From NCBI GenBank assembly GCA_028015205.1, contig CM051512.1, forward strand, positions 18,569,139-18,633,138: a stretch of DNA of 64,000 nucleotides. The letters are read 5' to 3'. The notes beneath the pieces are model-generated. The model worked only from the letters and a program-made list of their open reading frames with translations, ran no database searches and was not told the DNA's origin. The position numbers were made by a program, and so were the translations under genes. The stretch's first letter is position 1; every line of letters starts with the position of its first letter. The stretch is from Mytilisepta virgata (taxonomy: Eukaryota > Mollusca > Bivalvia > Mytilida > Mytilidae). Below, in pieces: positions 12,223 through 26,600 of the stretch.

Positions 12223-13487
12223 GTATTTAGAGGGTTGTAAAAGTAAACAAAGTTCTACAAAATACAAATCAAATATTAGGACTATAGACAGTAATCAATC
12301 CCATGATAATTGAGGGCAATGAGCTTGTCAAACCAGAGCTTACTTATCCATACTGTCAAAAAATAAGATACTTTTTCTCGAAAACATTGCAACTCTAACA
12401 CAAATAATTTTTTAATATTACTGGTATAATCTATGTTCATTGTTATAAAGTGAACATGCCGTAAAATAAATTTCTGTAACACTGTACAGATGTTTCATGT
12501 GATTAAAATAAAATACATTTGTGTATTTATACCCCAGTAATGGATAAAGGGCAGTTTATTCTTTATTTGCATAAATTAAAGTAAGAAGTTGAGAAAAACT
12601 AAAAATCTGGAAAACAAAACTTGCCAAAAGCTTAAAATCTAGAAAATTCCACAAAATTAAAACCTATGTGAATAAGAAGAATTTCCACTTTCAATTTATG
12701 AATTCATTCCTCGTACGATTGGGGGTTAATCTGGGAAAATTGTGTTATTAGACATTTTTGCTTTGTGACATTAAAATTCTGCAGGAAAATGTACTACAAG
12801 TAATTGCAAAGTAATCTATATAAATACACTCATTCCTATACGAAATAAGAGTTATCTCTCCTATCTTCAATTTATATAATAACTTGTTACACTGGATTAT
12901 AGCCCAATATCTTTGTTGTTTTATCATACAAAGTTCTACCCATTTATGGTAAAAAAAAATACTAATCTACTTTTCAACCACAAAACAATAACACTTAATT
13001 CCCTTTTTAGCAACAAACTGCAAATTTTGTCTTAAAATGACACAAAAGCTTTTATTTTTATTGGTGTATTTTCACGAACAAGTTATCTTTCTTCTTTTTC
13101 ACAGGCATTGGTGAATTATTTGTTATTCATACACTCAATGTAATATTTCAGAATTAATTACTGCTACACAATAATTTCAATATTTTTCAAAAATAAGTTT
13201 ATTAATGAATTAATAAATATTACAGCTTGTTGCATATGTTCAATTTCTAATAATGTTTTCTAAAGGCAGTTTACTATTCAAATTTACATGTACCTGAAAG
13301 TTATCAACAATGTCAAACTTTTAAGAATAAAAAAATTCCACCTTATAATACTTTCCTGTGACCAAAATAAAAACTATCTACATAAGACATACCACCATCT
13401 ACATTGTATATCTAAAAGTAAAATTTTCCAATACTTGCATTTTTAAAAGGGAAAACACATGGCTAAAATACGCAAAAATTAATTACA

Positions 13488-13497
13488 TTTATTTATT
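13488..13497 (-). terminator. Candidate polyadenylation signals for the short form
   Basis: Two overlapping AATAAA hexamers on the gene strand, about 500 nt beyond the stop at 13994. Weak evidence in AT-rich DNA. Confidence 0.3.
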
Positions 13498-13993
13498 GAA
13501 ACCATTAAATACTATGTGATCTTTTAACTGTCACTATAATTATGAAATATTTTCAATATTTTAGAATAGGAGCAGAAAAAAATCGCTGCTATGAGAGGTA
13601 AAAAATTGTAATTGTACAAATGATAACATACAATCTGATATACTGTGATCAATTTTGAAATTTTTGCCAAGCATTTTTTAATTTGAATCTTTCTTCATAG
13701 ACAAAATTTAAAGATTAACTGATTCAAGTGATGCACCTTTTGTAATAAGTTATCACTAGCAAAAATCAAAATGCAACTATTAATTATTGCAATCTGCATC
13801 GTGTTGCATTCTTTTAACAATAATAACAATTCTAATTAATATCCAAAATAATTTAGTAGTAAAATATTCCATATTTACATACATAAAGCCAGTGGCAGAT
13901 CATGTAATTACTGAATTATACAAACACTATAAGCAATTTAAATTTAAAAAAAAAACTTGAATTTCTCTTTAACAGAGTTCCTTGATGAGAATT

Positions 13994-14620
13994 TTATCCC
14001 AATGAACTTCCCTTTAAACCTGAGTTTCTAAACATGTTTCTAGCATAAAACCAAGTTTTCTTTTTATTTGATTTGACTGTTCTTTTGAGGGAAGTCATTG
14101 TTTTGTTCGAATTCATGTCCAATGTAAATATTTTTGGTTTCACATCAAAAATCACACTTCTGTTTATTTCTTTCATATCTATTTTCCTATCATATACTTT
14201 CCATTTTTCATTTAATTTAGGAATGTCAACACAAGAGGTATTCATGGCAAATCTATGATTAACATTAAATGTTTCTTCTGATTTGATTATATTTTCTCCT
14301 TTTGTCAGATAATCTCCTAGAATTCTTTCACTGATCCTAATTTTCTCTATTTTCATCAAAGAACCTTTTCTCTTTAAAGTTGTATTAAATTTTTGCAACA
14401 TTAAAGGCCTGCTTTGCTTGCAATTTTCAAAATCATTTTGATTTTTAACAGATATACAATTATTATCATCTGTCATGGATGTATTGTCCATTTTTGTTGC
14501 TTTTACGCAATACTTTTGTCTAAGTGGTGATGCAGCATTTATAAATCTAGGAAAAGTTACAGATTTTTTCTGAATGACACTAAAATCTAAAGAGCTACGA
14601 GGTTTTACCAAAGCTGTTTT
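13994..14620 (-). CDS. AGBL2: AGBL2-like exon 17, terminal exon
   Basis: Acceptor tggctag|AAAACAG continues exon 16 in phase 0 for 208 codons to TAA at 13996-13994. The tail is basic and has no domain I recognise: it starts [15 protein letters not shown] and ends [12 protein letters not shown]. Minus-strand AATAAA signals occur about 500 bp downstream (near 13488-13497). A possible internal donor TGC|GTAAAAG (near residue 37 of the exon) could turn it into an internal exon. The length of the open frame in such AT-rich DNA argues that it is coding. Confidence 0.65.
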   Translation of the reverse strand, partial: KTALVKPRSSLDFSVIQKKSVTFPRFINAASPLRQKYCVKATKMDNTSMTDDNNCISVKNQNDFENCKQSRPLMLQKFNTTLKRKGSLMKIEKIRISERILGDYLTKGENIIKSEETFNVNHRFAMNTSCVDIPKLNEKWKVYDRKIDMKEINRSVIFDVKPKIFTLDMNSNKTMTSLKRTVKSNKKKTWFYARNMFRNSGLKGSSLG

Positions 14621-17600
14621 CTAGCCATGTGAGCATGATAAGATTATAGACAATGTACAACAATATAAAGATCAGTCACACAATATATGATGTTAATAGT
14701 TAAAATATATTATGAATGAGGTATAAAACAGGCTGACATGCAAATTATTCATGTTATAAATTTTTTCAACAAACTGAAATATCATTGGACAAATTATAAT
14801 GATTCATATCTAGTATATTTTTTAATAAAACTAATTACATATGAAATGTGATTTTATGATGAAACTGTCTGTCAGTGATTATCAAAATATTCATTATATT
14901 TCTTTGTTGTGTGTAATTTTTTTTGATATTCCCGTAAATATATAGATCACATGACTTCTTTTGGTATCCCCTTCAATATATAGATCACATGACATATGTT
15001 GGTATCCTCTTCAAAATATAGATCACATGACCTATTTTATTTTATTTTATTTTACCTATTTTGGTATCCCCTTCAACATATATATACCTATAGCAGACCA
15101 GTGCTAGGGGTTTTCTTGACATTGTTGTGAGGTGCATTATTTTTCTCTATACTTAAGGCCTAACTATGACTTTCAGATGAAGAACAGCAATAGGCCTTGC
15201 TTCTTCCTATATGCTTCTTTACTAAACCAAAAAAAAAAATTATTTAAAAATAAAAATTTTAACTACTAAACATTTCTTACACAGAACAAGCTATTCTACA
15301 TTTCCCCTGCTCCCTATAAATTTCAATTTCTTAAATTCAATTTACTTTAAAAGCTAATTTCATACATGTCACTGAATTTCAAAGGGAGAAAACTTTTGTA
15401 TGATTCTTACCTGCTTTGGTACAGATTTGTCTCCCCTTTCTCTTTCACTGAAGTCTGAACATGCAGTTATATTGGGTAACGCCTGATGTTAAAAGTACAA
15501 AGGACAATGGTAAATAACTACAACAGCATGCATGAGAATAAAATTAAACCAAGGATATTAATAAGCAAAGAGAGAAACATTAAAAATAAATTTTTTTATA
15601 AACATGCTAAATTAAAAAAAAACCTTCAAAATGATTTCTTGTTCATATATTTAATTGTATTTTTTTAAACAAATAAATATTTATACTAAGGCGTCATCCA
15701 TAATTGTCAACATTTTTCACGAGATAACAAACCGCACAAAGGGGATTCCAAATTCAACATTTTTAGCGAGCACTTTATAAAAATCAGTATGTCAATTCCG
15801 TAAAATAGAGAATACATGCTGATGATATTGATAGAATTCATGATGCTGAAAAAGTTGTGAACAGTATATAAGGTAACAAAAATCCAACAAACAGCAAATC
15901 ACTGAGCATGCTCTGGACTTGGTACATGCATTTTGAAGGGATGTACATTTAACAATGTCTGTAGATTATCTTTCCGAGTGGAGTGGTACCTGTTCACGGC
16001 AACAATGTTAAAAATTGTTCAGACGTACACTTTTTGAGGGTGGGTGGGGGTTTCCAAAAAAAAAGCTCTTTGTAAACTTGTGAAAAACATTGAAAATTAC
16101 AAATGACCTCTTAGAGTTACACAAATGTTAATTTTAGGCTCAAAACTTTCTAGGATATTAGGTCAAGAAATCTCCACTACTGCCTTTGTAAATTTCGTCG
16201 GACATCAATTCAAATGAACAAGGACCCATCATTGTCGTAACACAATGCAATGATCGAGATAAGCTTTAGCACTTGATTTTGCAATTTCATAGATGCAAAC
16301 CCCTTTTTTGGTCCTATCAGTAAAAACAATCTGAGTTGTCAGTAATTTGTAACTTTTTTCAGTAATCATAATTATTCATAGAATACTATTGCGTTCATCA
16401 ATATATTCGGAATCGTACAAAGACCAAACAGATCGTTTTATAAAGCAAATAATCCTGACACATCCCGAAAGTATTTAAAAATCTGACTCTCTATTGTGCT
16501 TTATCTTTACACGATAATAACCTGTAATGAAAGATTAAAATCTAAACCAGGAACGGTTTTGGATAGGTAATGAACGGAAATCCGTAATGATAGACAATAA
16601 ACCGTAACACCGTAATTTTGACCTGAAATTTGTAATAATTACGGAAAAATCGTAATGGTTTTCATCTATGCAATTTTGATCGAAATTTCGGTGAATAAGA
16701 TCGCTTGTCATCCAATTACATACTACAGAGTTTATATTCAGATCTTTTATACTGCATTGTGAAAATCACTTCATGGTGCAGATTGCTTTTGTGACTGCCA
16801 AATTTGCTTAGCTTATCTAGAACAATGAAAGTGTTCAAGTAATAACAACATGCAATGATATTAACAAAATCTACCATTAGGCCACATAATATTAATTATT
16901 TGATTCTTACCCTCATCCAGGTCTCCTCTTAACCCTCATAGTCAAAATAATTTATTACAACTGTTAAAATTTAGATTAATACTTGTATGCTTAATGCCTT
17001 CAATTCATGTTTTTTTTGTTAATACGTCAACTGAAAACTGACTTGTAGCAAAATGTTTTAGTTATTTCAAAAAAATGAAATAAAAGACAGGTTTGGGACC
17101 ACTTATATATTTAAGGATGCATATTATTTTTTTTTTTTGGAAAGATAAAAATATTTTTTCCTTTAGCAAATTATAAATTCCATCCTCTCAAAATATTTTT
17201 GAATGGATTAGACAAGAATCTAAAAAAATAATTTTATGTGGCCTCGAAATATCACATACAAATATGTCTAACTTCATAAAATAGACTTTTTTTTCAAAAA
17301 CTATTTATCAGACACACACAATATGTAAGTATGAAACAGGAGGGTAGGGCAGGCAAAGAGAATGTTTTTTCTTTTGACTGCAAAGGAATCAATTTTATAT
17401 AAGTAATTAGTTTACACCATATACTTCCAGTGTTTCATACAACCCTATGTAATATTTTAATTAGAAATGACTACAATCCTCTGTTACAACCAATACCATA
17501 TTCCAGAATCTGTGGGTCTTCTCCGCCAATGGAAATCAAATTTTTCTGGAATTTCCTTGTATATATACAAAATACCAACAATATCTTCTATCCTTTATAA

Positions 17601-20600
17601 CACTTACATCCAATTCACTTTCTATAATTTCTTACCATTTTTAACTAATTTTCTCTTCTTTTCAGAAAAATAAGACATTTTTAGGGCATACATTTCAGTG
17701 GAAAAGAAATAAACAGGTTTTACCCCCCCCCCCCCCCTCCCACCAATGCTAATCACCATTAATGAGTTGATCTGTAGAAGCACAATACCCTGGGTATTCT
17801 GCATTTGCCAATACTGAGAAACATAATAACCAGATCAGCAACTGTTTCTCCTTTTCAAAGTTGCCTAGGCAACTATTCCACATATGTATTTAAAAACAAT
17901 TAAAAAAGAGAAATATGTATGTTAGCAACCAGATAAATATTATATTGTAAGTGTATTGTATCACTTGAGTGAGAAACCAGAGTGAGTTATATTTTCTTAA
18001 CCAATGTAGGTAAGGGAGATAATAAATTTGTCTCCCTTTTAGCCTCAGGACAAAAGGGGGAGAATTTAATTATCTCCCTTTCCTACATTGGTTAGGAAAA
18101 GATAACTCACTCTGCTTCCTCATTATGACATAAGAATAATACAATATATACTGGAAATTATGTAATATATACCTATATAAATGTATATGGAAAGGACGAA
18201 AATAGTCATTATATATTCTATTATCATATATGATAGAACTTCAGTCGCTTATATAACAAAGGCTCAGACAAAACAGTTTTAGAAAACAAAGCTCTACAAA
18301 GTTGAAATTTCTGTTTAATGATTTTAAAAGAAGCTCATAGATTTTATTTCATCACTGTTTGGAGCCTCCAGATTTTATTTTTTTTTCGTTAAAAAGCAAA
18401 GCATTAAATTTGTTTGATTTTGAGCGACTAATGTTCATTTGTATAACATAAAGTTAGGAAACAATAATAGTATTATATCTTGGAAATAAATAAAGACTTA
18501 AGAGTTATAACCAGACACCAAAATCTTAAAGGGAAACTGTTGTAAGGGGAGACAACCATGACCATTGCCAGAACCATTTCCATAGAAATCAGCAACAGTG
18601 AAATGCATTTCTGAATCACATAACCATATCTTATCGAAATTTTTTAAAGGTACTTATTTTGGTACATTTTTATAGGCCAATCTTTAAATTTTTAATGGAA
18701 AAAAAAAAAAAAAAAAAAAAAAGTCACAGACATTCTTTTCACTTTATAAAGAAATTCCATCCAAATTATTTTATCCATCTAATTTTAATTTCAATATCAT
18801 AATATTTATTAATTTTTTTGTGATAGATTAAAGACTTGGAAGAAAGCATATCACTGTAGAAAAAAAGACATCTTTACCTCTCCAACGACAAAATTTCTTT
18901 CATTTCTAATATGACGTGGACATGGAGTTGGCAAATCCTATCAAGTTGTAAAAGAAGATATGAGAAAGGGAGACAACTTGCCAATTAAGGTAGTTCCAGA
19001 ACAAAATCCTCCCATTCTATCTAAAAAAACTTAAGGGCTAATCCTTGTTTTAATTTTTTGTTCATCAGAATCAGCATCCAAGTCATACATGATTAAATTA
19101 AAAAAACAATTCATGAAAAATAACAGTTTTAAAATAAAATACATACTGTGCTTGAAAACATTTCTAGATCAAGGGACATCTCTAGGAAAATCCAGTTGAA
19201 GTCTCTTTATTAATATTACAATGTGGAAGATTTTATAAATTAAGTGTAATGGTTGTAAGGAAAAAACATTTTCTAATGAAGTAAAAGTCAAGCAGGAAAA
19301 ATACAGCTTCAAACCAACTACGACATGCACGGAAAACATTTTATCCTTTGTAATGTCACCTTACATTTATTCTACTAAAGTAGTGTTTCAAATGACAAGT
19401 CGGAACAATTTTTTATCCCCAACACTTACAGTTAATGATTTTGACCGAGATTCGTCTTTCGTCTTATCTGATCCCCCAGAGCCATTTTTACGATCTTGTT
19501 GTTCCTTGTCTCGTTGTTTCCGTGATTTTCGTTTCTTTTTCTTTGATTTGGGTTCTACTGGCTTCATTTCTGGTTCCGATTCACTGTCACTGTCACTTGA
19601 ACTGTTTTGTGAAATCAATAAAAACATATTATTTAAGAATATGTACACAAAAATAAGTTCACTAAAAACATTTTTTTATTTCACATTTATTTGTTAATAC
19701 CATGACTATCTAATTGGAAACTGGCCCAACAGAACACAAATATTTGTTCAGAAAATTGAAGCTCAATTTATGTCGAATAAATTTTCAAACGACCTTCATA
19801 GCCTAGCGTCAAATAAAGATATCAAGGCAGACTTACTCAGACTCCTGCATGACTTCTCGCACGTTCAACTGCGCTAAAATTTTTAAACATCCATCCATGG
19901 TTTTCATTGAAGCATTGTCCAACAAATTATCAACATCTTTCCGACTGAGATTTGATTGTGATTTTTCTATCTTTTTAGTCTTTTTCACTTTCTTTTCCTC
20001 CAGAAGATTTGTACTAGTTTCATGGTCCATGCATGTCATAAGGGCTTCTGTAAAAACTGGAGTGGAGATAGTTTCTGGCTCTGGAGTTGGTTTTTCATGA
20101 CTAGACTCTATGCCAGAATCTACAAAAATACATTTATTACTAAAATAAAATATGTTTTATCTTCTCTATCCAAAATTGCAACAAACATTCACTATTAGGT
20201 ATTAAAGATAAAGATAAGATAAAGATATTTTATTTCCTAATCATAGGGCTCATAACAAGCATGTAATCACATAAAGTAAAAATAAAAAGCCTTTCTCTCC
20301 TACTCGCATACACTCACACATACACTATCGTTCTGATTAAGGATGATTGATTTAACAATACAGCATGTAAATGAAAAATAAAATACAGACACAAATGTAT
20401 TTTTATGAGGAGAGTCAGTTGCCTACATTGTATGTATGGAACGAAGGATAACTCTTACTGCCCAAAAAAGAAAAAAAAAAAAAAAAAAAAAATCAAGTAT
20501 AATGTGACAATGAACTGGTGAAGACTATAAATAAAGTTTTATAAGTTTCAGTTAAGCAAATATTTAGTTTCTCAGTGTATAAAATGAGGATAGCAATTCA

Positions 20601-23600
20601 CATAATTTAGAGTTAAAATCAAGGCTATCGTTTGACATGAACCAAATAAGCAGATTACTATCGGATATTTGGGATAAATATGGGTATTTTGTAAAGAGTT
20701 CATCCAGAAAGGTTTTTCTTTCCTTATTATAAAGGGTACATTTAAATAAAAAATGTTCTTCGTCTTCAACCGAGTTCAATGAGCAAAACTGGCATGTTCT
20801 CTCTGATCTTGGCAGTGTAATATTTTTTCCATGTTCATCAATTTTTCGTTCGTAACGGCCTCTCTTAGAAATGATTCTATTGTACAAGCACTTACAAGAC
20901 AATTTTATATTTCTAGGAAAATTCATCTTCTTGTGAAGAAGAGAATGCTACTAGTTTTTAACATGACTAAAGGGGCTGACAATGCATATATTGCAATTGA
21001 AATCAATTAAGAAATGCAAGCATGATTTTGCTTACAATGTCAGAAACAGGAAATCACTTCAAAAATGAACAATGTGGAATGAACAAATTTCTGCAAGTCA
21101 AAATCAACTGTTTAAATGCTTTTGCCGTGGACTGAAAAAATTAATTTCATTCTGCTGACAATTTCATACCTATTGTATTATTGACAATGGTATTACTGGA
21201 CCTTTCCCCAATCATCAACGCCTTGAGGTTTGGTATCTTTGCCCTATCCACCAAACCTCTCTGTTCCAAAACCTGCTGTGTAACATATCTTGTCAGTTCT
21301 AACACCATTTCCGACTGTTTTCTGTAACAAGTAATTTCAAATAAATCGATACAATTTTAACATGTCTTCTGATTGGTTCATTTTTATCAGTCTATCATCT
21401 CGTACACTAAACTTTTCTTTTCTACTGTGAAATCAGTAAAAGGAAACCCAATGATTAAGGCCTTAACTTTGAGAATCCAAAAATTTGTGGGTGTCTGTGT
21501 ACTATGTCATTCAGGTTACTTCTTCACATACCAAACAAAATTACAGTCATTCTTTCAAAATTTTATTAAATTTTCTATTGTTAAATTTTTCTTAGTGATC
21601 AGACTGGGAACTGTAGCAAACCTTATAATCTATTGCAAAATACTGTGAACCACGTAGTTTAAAGGACATATTTAGGATGAATTATATTGACATTTTGGTA
21701 TCTGTATTTTCGGGGGACCACGCAGTACTGTGGCATGGGGTGTTACTCACTACTAAAGATCATATGTTAATTCCTAAATGTTACCAGTCTCTTACCAAAT
21801 TTAATCTAACATGATCTTGCCTTTCATTTTCACCAATATTGGTTAAAAAAGTGATCATATTTCAATTATCAACATAAAGTATAAGAAAACAAGAAGCTCT
21901 TTGAGTGAGCAAAAAGAATTCTCCTTCATCACTGTTTGGAGAAGACTTTGTCAAACGAATAACCAAATTTTTTTCATTAAAAGTATTAAATCACCGTCAT
22001 TTTTATCCTGTTAATATGAAAAACTGTCAAGGAATAAATGGATAGTTTTTGGTATAAAAAAATTTGGTGAAATTATGTGCCTTGGTTCACTCACACAGTA
22101 TGTTGTGAAAGTGTCATTTGTGCTGACATCAGTATATTAGAAATGACAAAATTAAAGACTTAAATGTTCCTTACCTCTTTTTCTTACTTAAAAATAAACA
22201 TTGTAACATAGTAATACAAAACATGCTTTGAGATGCTACATTTTGCAAACATGTGATGTGTCGCATTTCTGGGAATCTTTTTTTTATTTTTTTTTGTTAT
22301 GGCTCCACCTTTTCTTTTCATTAAACATTTAAGTCTGGCTCTCACAATCCTAAATTTTATTATAGACTCTTGAATAATAAATTTCAAAATCTCACAATTT
22401 ACAGAGAAAATTCTCATCCTTGGCTATTCCGCAATGATCATGTTTGTATTTGATATTAAGTCTTATATTAAAGAATTTTCAGTTTCCAAATAATTAAATC
22501 TATTTAGTCAAAGAAATACAAATAATTTACCATTTTTATGTATGTTCACATAAATTTGGATGTAATATAAGATGGCAATCAGATTTTTACTGAGTGTAGA
22601 AGTCAGAAAACTAAAGAATCCACTTATCTTTGGCAGAAGACAAATTTTACAACCTAAGATTAGACGAAAGCAAACTTCAACAACTAATACTACTTACGCA
22701 TTATTTTCCTGAGTTTTCTGATACTCTAGCACCGTTTGACACAAAACTTTACCCATATCCTGGAAATCGTTTACATTGAAATGCCGTAACTGATTCCTGA
22801 AATGCATGATTTGTTCTCAGTTAGTACATCCTTATCATATGCATGATTAAGATTATTTATCATCAGGACAGTATTAGTAGAAAAGTCTCTGGTTTAGCCA
22901 AATTTAATTGCTGGGTAGGGTGTGATTACTATATAATACCTATGATGGCAATTTTTTCTATGCATGTAAATTTTTTTTCTATACATTGTATTGCTTCGGA
23001 TAGAATTTTACTTTACAGATAAGTAACTATATTTTGCCCATGTCATCACAGTATTTCCAGCTATTATTTTTTTGCTATATCAGATCTATAGTGGACATAT
23101 AACTCGTTTTGTTTTGAAACATTTCCATCACATTTTATTTTACTTCGTCCATTTTTTATCTTAGTAAATATTTGATATATCAGATCTATAGTGGACATAT
23201 AACTCGTTTTGTTTTGAAACATTTCCGTCACATTTTATTTTACTTCGTCCATTTTTTATCTAAGTAAATATCCTTGACTATTAACATGAAGAATATACCA
23301 ATTTGGCATATAAAATGTTGAACTTCAGAAGTTGTGTAAAATGTCTTCCCTATTTTTGTTTTGTTTTGTATTTTTTAATCTTAAAGGGCGTTTCATTTTT
23401 AAAATTACAATAACAGGGGTTTATCCAGGGTTATTGGGAAGGGTCGATTTTGGCCTATTTTGGGAAAAATTTTGGTCAATTGGGAACAAAAATTAGAGGT
23501 GTAAGTTAACATTTTTGGGAATTCTGCAAGATTTTAAAATAATTTCCATTGGGAATGGGTCCTTTTACCGGACCCAGCTGGATGGTAGAAAAATCCAAGA

Positions 23601-26600
23601 ATAATGAGTTTTAAATTAATCTAGTTTCTGAAAATAAATTCATTTACTAAATAAATCATCTTACTTGTCTAAAATAGTTCCACTAAATGTTGCTTCTAAC
23701 GTAAAACTGTTGAGTATTCTCATCTGTCTCCACATCACCACACGACCCGTCGATTCTTTGCACCGTTTAATATTAAATTTACATGACTTAAAAGCAAATT
23801 TGTCTGGAGACTGAAATTATAAAACATAATAATTTCAGATATGAAAATAATAATCTTATTTTCACTTTACTGTAAGATTTCAAGAAAACGTTGTGTCTAT
23901 GTACACGGTAAATTGAATATATCTCATTGTGTGATACAAATTTTTGTGGTTTCTGTGGGGTAAGAGAAACAACAAATTCCACTTTTTGACAGTATTTAAA
24001 TTTCATAATGCGTTATCACGCTAAAATACAAATATTTTTCCATACAAACATACTACTGTGGAGTTAAGATTTTGATTATGACAAGCTACACTGTAGTTGG
24101 TCAGAAGTCTTTAGTAGGACTTACCTTTTGAGACATAAGCCAAGGGAACAATCTCTCGTTAAGAAATGCCTTAGCACCACCAAGTCCATTGACATCTTCC
24201 TCTGATGTATTGTTACCATACATAAATACATTATGTTTCCGACTGTGCCCATGTAGGTCACAATACAATAAAATCTGAAAAGACATGCATCAGTAAATAT
24301 TATTTGGTTTTGCTTGACTTGTGTATTTTGAACATTTAAGTCGTTTTATGCCCCTTTTGACCATTTCCATTTATTTTCCTTGTATTCTATCAACGTATGA
24401 GCTGTTTCACAACATACTTACTTTTAATAAATTATTTCATATTACATTTCCTTGTTTTCAACAATTTTTTAATCAAATTTTTGTTATCGAATAATAACTA
24501 GAGGTACTGTTGTCACAGGAGTCCAGCATGCTGGACTGTTTTAGCACGCTAAAACTGATGTCTCCCCTTCCATACCCATAGTTTTTTTAACATTTTTTAG
24601 GGATCATCAAGGTGGCAAATTAAGAGCTATGGTACATAATACATGTAGTTACCTACAGATATGTGCTTCAACAAGGAATGAATAAGGTAATATATAGTTT
24701 AGGGGTGGGGATTCCAACCATTTTTAAGATAAAATAAGGTTTCTGATTTTGAGGGGGTGGGGATGACCCCCAGGGCTAAGATGCATATTGCATTCAACTC
24801 GTCTTGTAACCATGAGTAGTACAATATATGGTTTAGGGGTGGGGATTTCAACCATTTTTAAGATAAATTAAGGTTTCTGGTCTTGAGGGGTAGGGGATGA
24901 CCCCCGGGGCTCAGATGTATACTGCATTCAACTTGTCTTGTTATCATGAATAATAAAATATATGGTTTAAGGGTGGGGATTTCAACCCTTTCCAAGATAA
25001 TGTAGGCTAGGGGGTGGGGACTGACCCCCAGGGACCCAAATGTGGTACTCTGCACTCCGCCTTGACCTGATGCATATACCTTCCAAATATCATGAGGCTA
25101 GCTCAAGAAACAAAAAAGTTATGTTCCGGACATAAAATTTGATTAGAAGAGGAAGAAGAACACTATTGGGTTGGGATCTCAATGGTTTTCAGAATATTTA
25201 GTATTTTATCATTTAAGGGGGTGGGGCATGACCCCCCTATGGTACCAAATGATTTGTCTTATCATAAGGAGTAATAATATATATGGTTATAGGGTGGGGA
25301 TCACAATGGTTTTCAAAATATTAAGTATTTTATCATTTAAGGGGGTGGGGCATGACCCCCCCCCCCTCAGACCCCCTATGGTACCAAATGATTCATCTTA
25401 TCATAAGGAGTAATAATATATATGGTTATAGGGTGGGGATCTCAATGGTTTTCAGAATAATAAGTATTTTGTCATTTAAGGGGGTGGGGCATGACCCCCC
25501 CTCAGAACCCCTATGGTACCAAATGATTCGTCTTATCATAAAGAGTAATAATATATATGGTTATTGGTTGGGGATCTCAATGGTTTTCAGAATATTTAGT
25601 ATTTTATCATTTGAAGGGGTGGGGCATGACCCCCCTCAGACCCCCCTATGGTACCAAATGATTCATCTTATCATAAGGAGTAATAATATATATGGTTATA
25701 GGGTGGGGATCTCAATGGTTTTCAGAATATTTAGTATTTTATCATTTGAGGGGGTGGGGCATGACCCCCCCTCAGACCCCCTATGGTACCAAATGATTCG
25801 TCTTATCATAAGGAGTAATAATATATATGGTTATAGGGTGGGGATCTCAATGGTTTTCAGAATATTTAGTATTTTATCGTTTGAGGGGGTGGGGCATGAC
25901 CCCCCTCAGACCCCCCTATGGTACCAAATGATTTGTCTTATCATAAGGAGTAATAATATATATGGTTATAGGGTGGGGATCACAATGGTTTTCAAAATAT
26001 TAAGTATTTTGTTATTTTAGCCTACATTTTACAGGCTAGGGGGTGGGGACTGACCCCCAGGGACCCAAATGTGGTACTCTGCACTCCGCCATGACCTGAT
26101 GCATATACCTTCCAAATATCATGAGGCTAGCTCAAGAAACAAAAAAGTTATGTTCCGGACAAAAAATTTGATTAGAAGAGGAAGAATAACTAGAATTGCA
26201 ATTGCGAGCAATAGCAGATGTCGCCCCTGGCAGCCATCTTGAAAATGGCGGCCATTTCGAAAAAAAAGTATTGATTGCACACCTTCACATAGTGATCTAA
26301 CTTTCTGCCAAGTTTCATTCAATTCTATCACGGCATCTCCGAGAACTAAGCCGGACAAAAATCATTGGAAAGAAAGAATAATAATAACAAAGAAACGGAA
26401 GAATAACAATATGTCGTCCCGTGACTACGTTCGGGGCGACATAACTAGGTATGATTGTGATCGCCAGCGAGTCACAAGATGTCTCCCAAACAAACCCCCA
26501 TTGCCACTATCTAGAGCTTATCAGAAACCCCCTAAATTCAAATTATTGCAATGTCCTATATAATGACCTTTGAAACGGCGGCCATTTTGAAAATTTTAAA

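Larger units (their letters stand above)
11360..13993. other. Stretch between the terminal exon and the exon chain
   Basis: Holds the SINE at 11545-11805, the repeat at 11990-12222 and otherwise plain AT-rich DNA. If the chain is a separate gene, its promoter should be here. No clear TATA or initiator could be picked out of the AT background. Confidence 0.4.

Noticed and set aside
19353..19697. 114-codon plus-strand ORF rich in Ser and Phe
   Set aside because: Shadow of the Lys/Ser-rich exon 14 on the minus strand.
25352..26020. 222-codon plus-strand ORF
   Set aside because: It is the translation of the 135-bp tandem array. The unit length is a multiple of three, so the frame stays open. 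It is antisense to the host gene and has no independent support.
24650..26020. CRISPR array
   Set aside because: Units are contiguous with no unique spacers, and the genome is eukaryotic.
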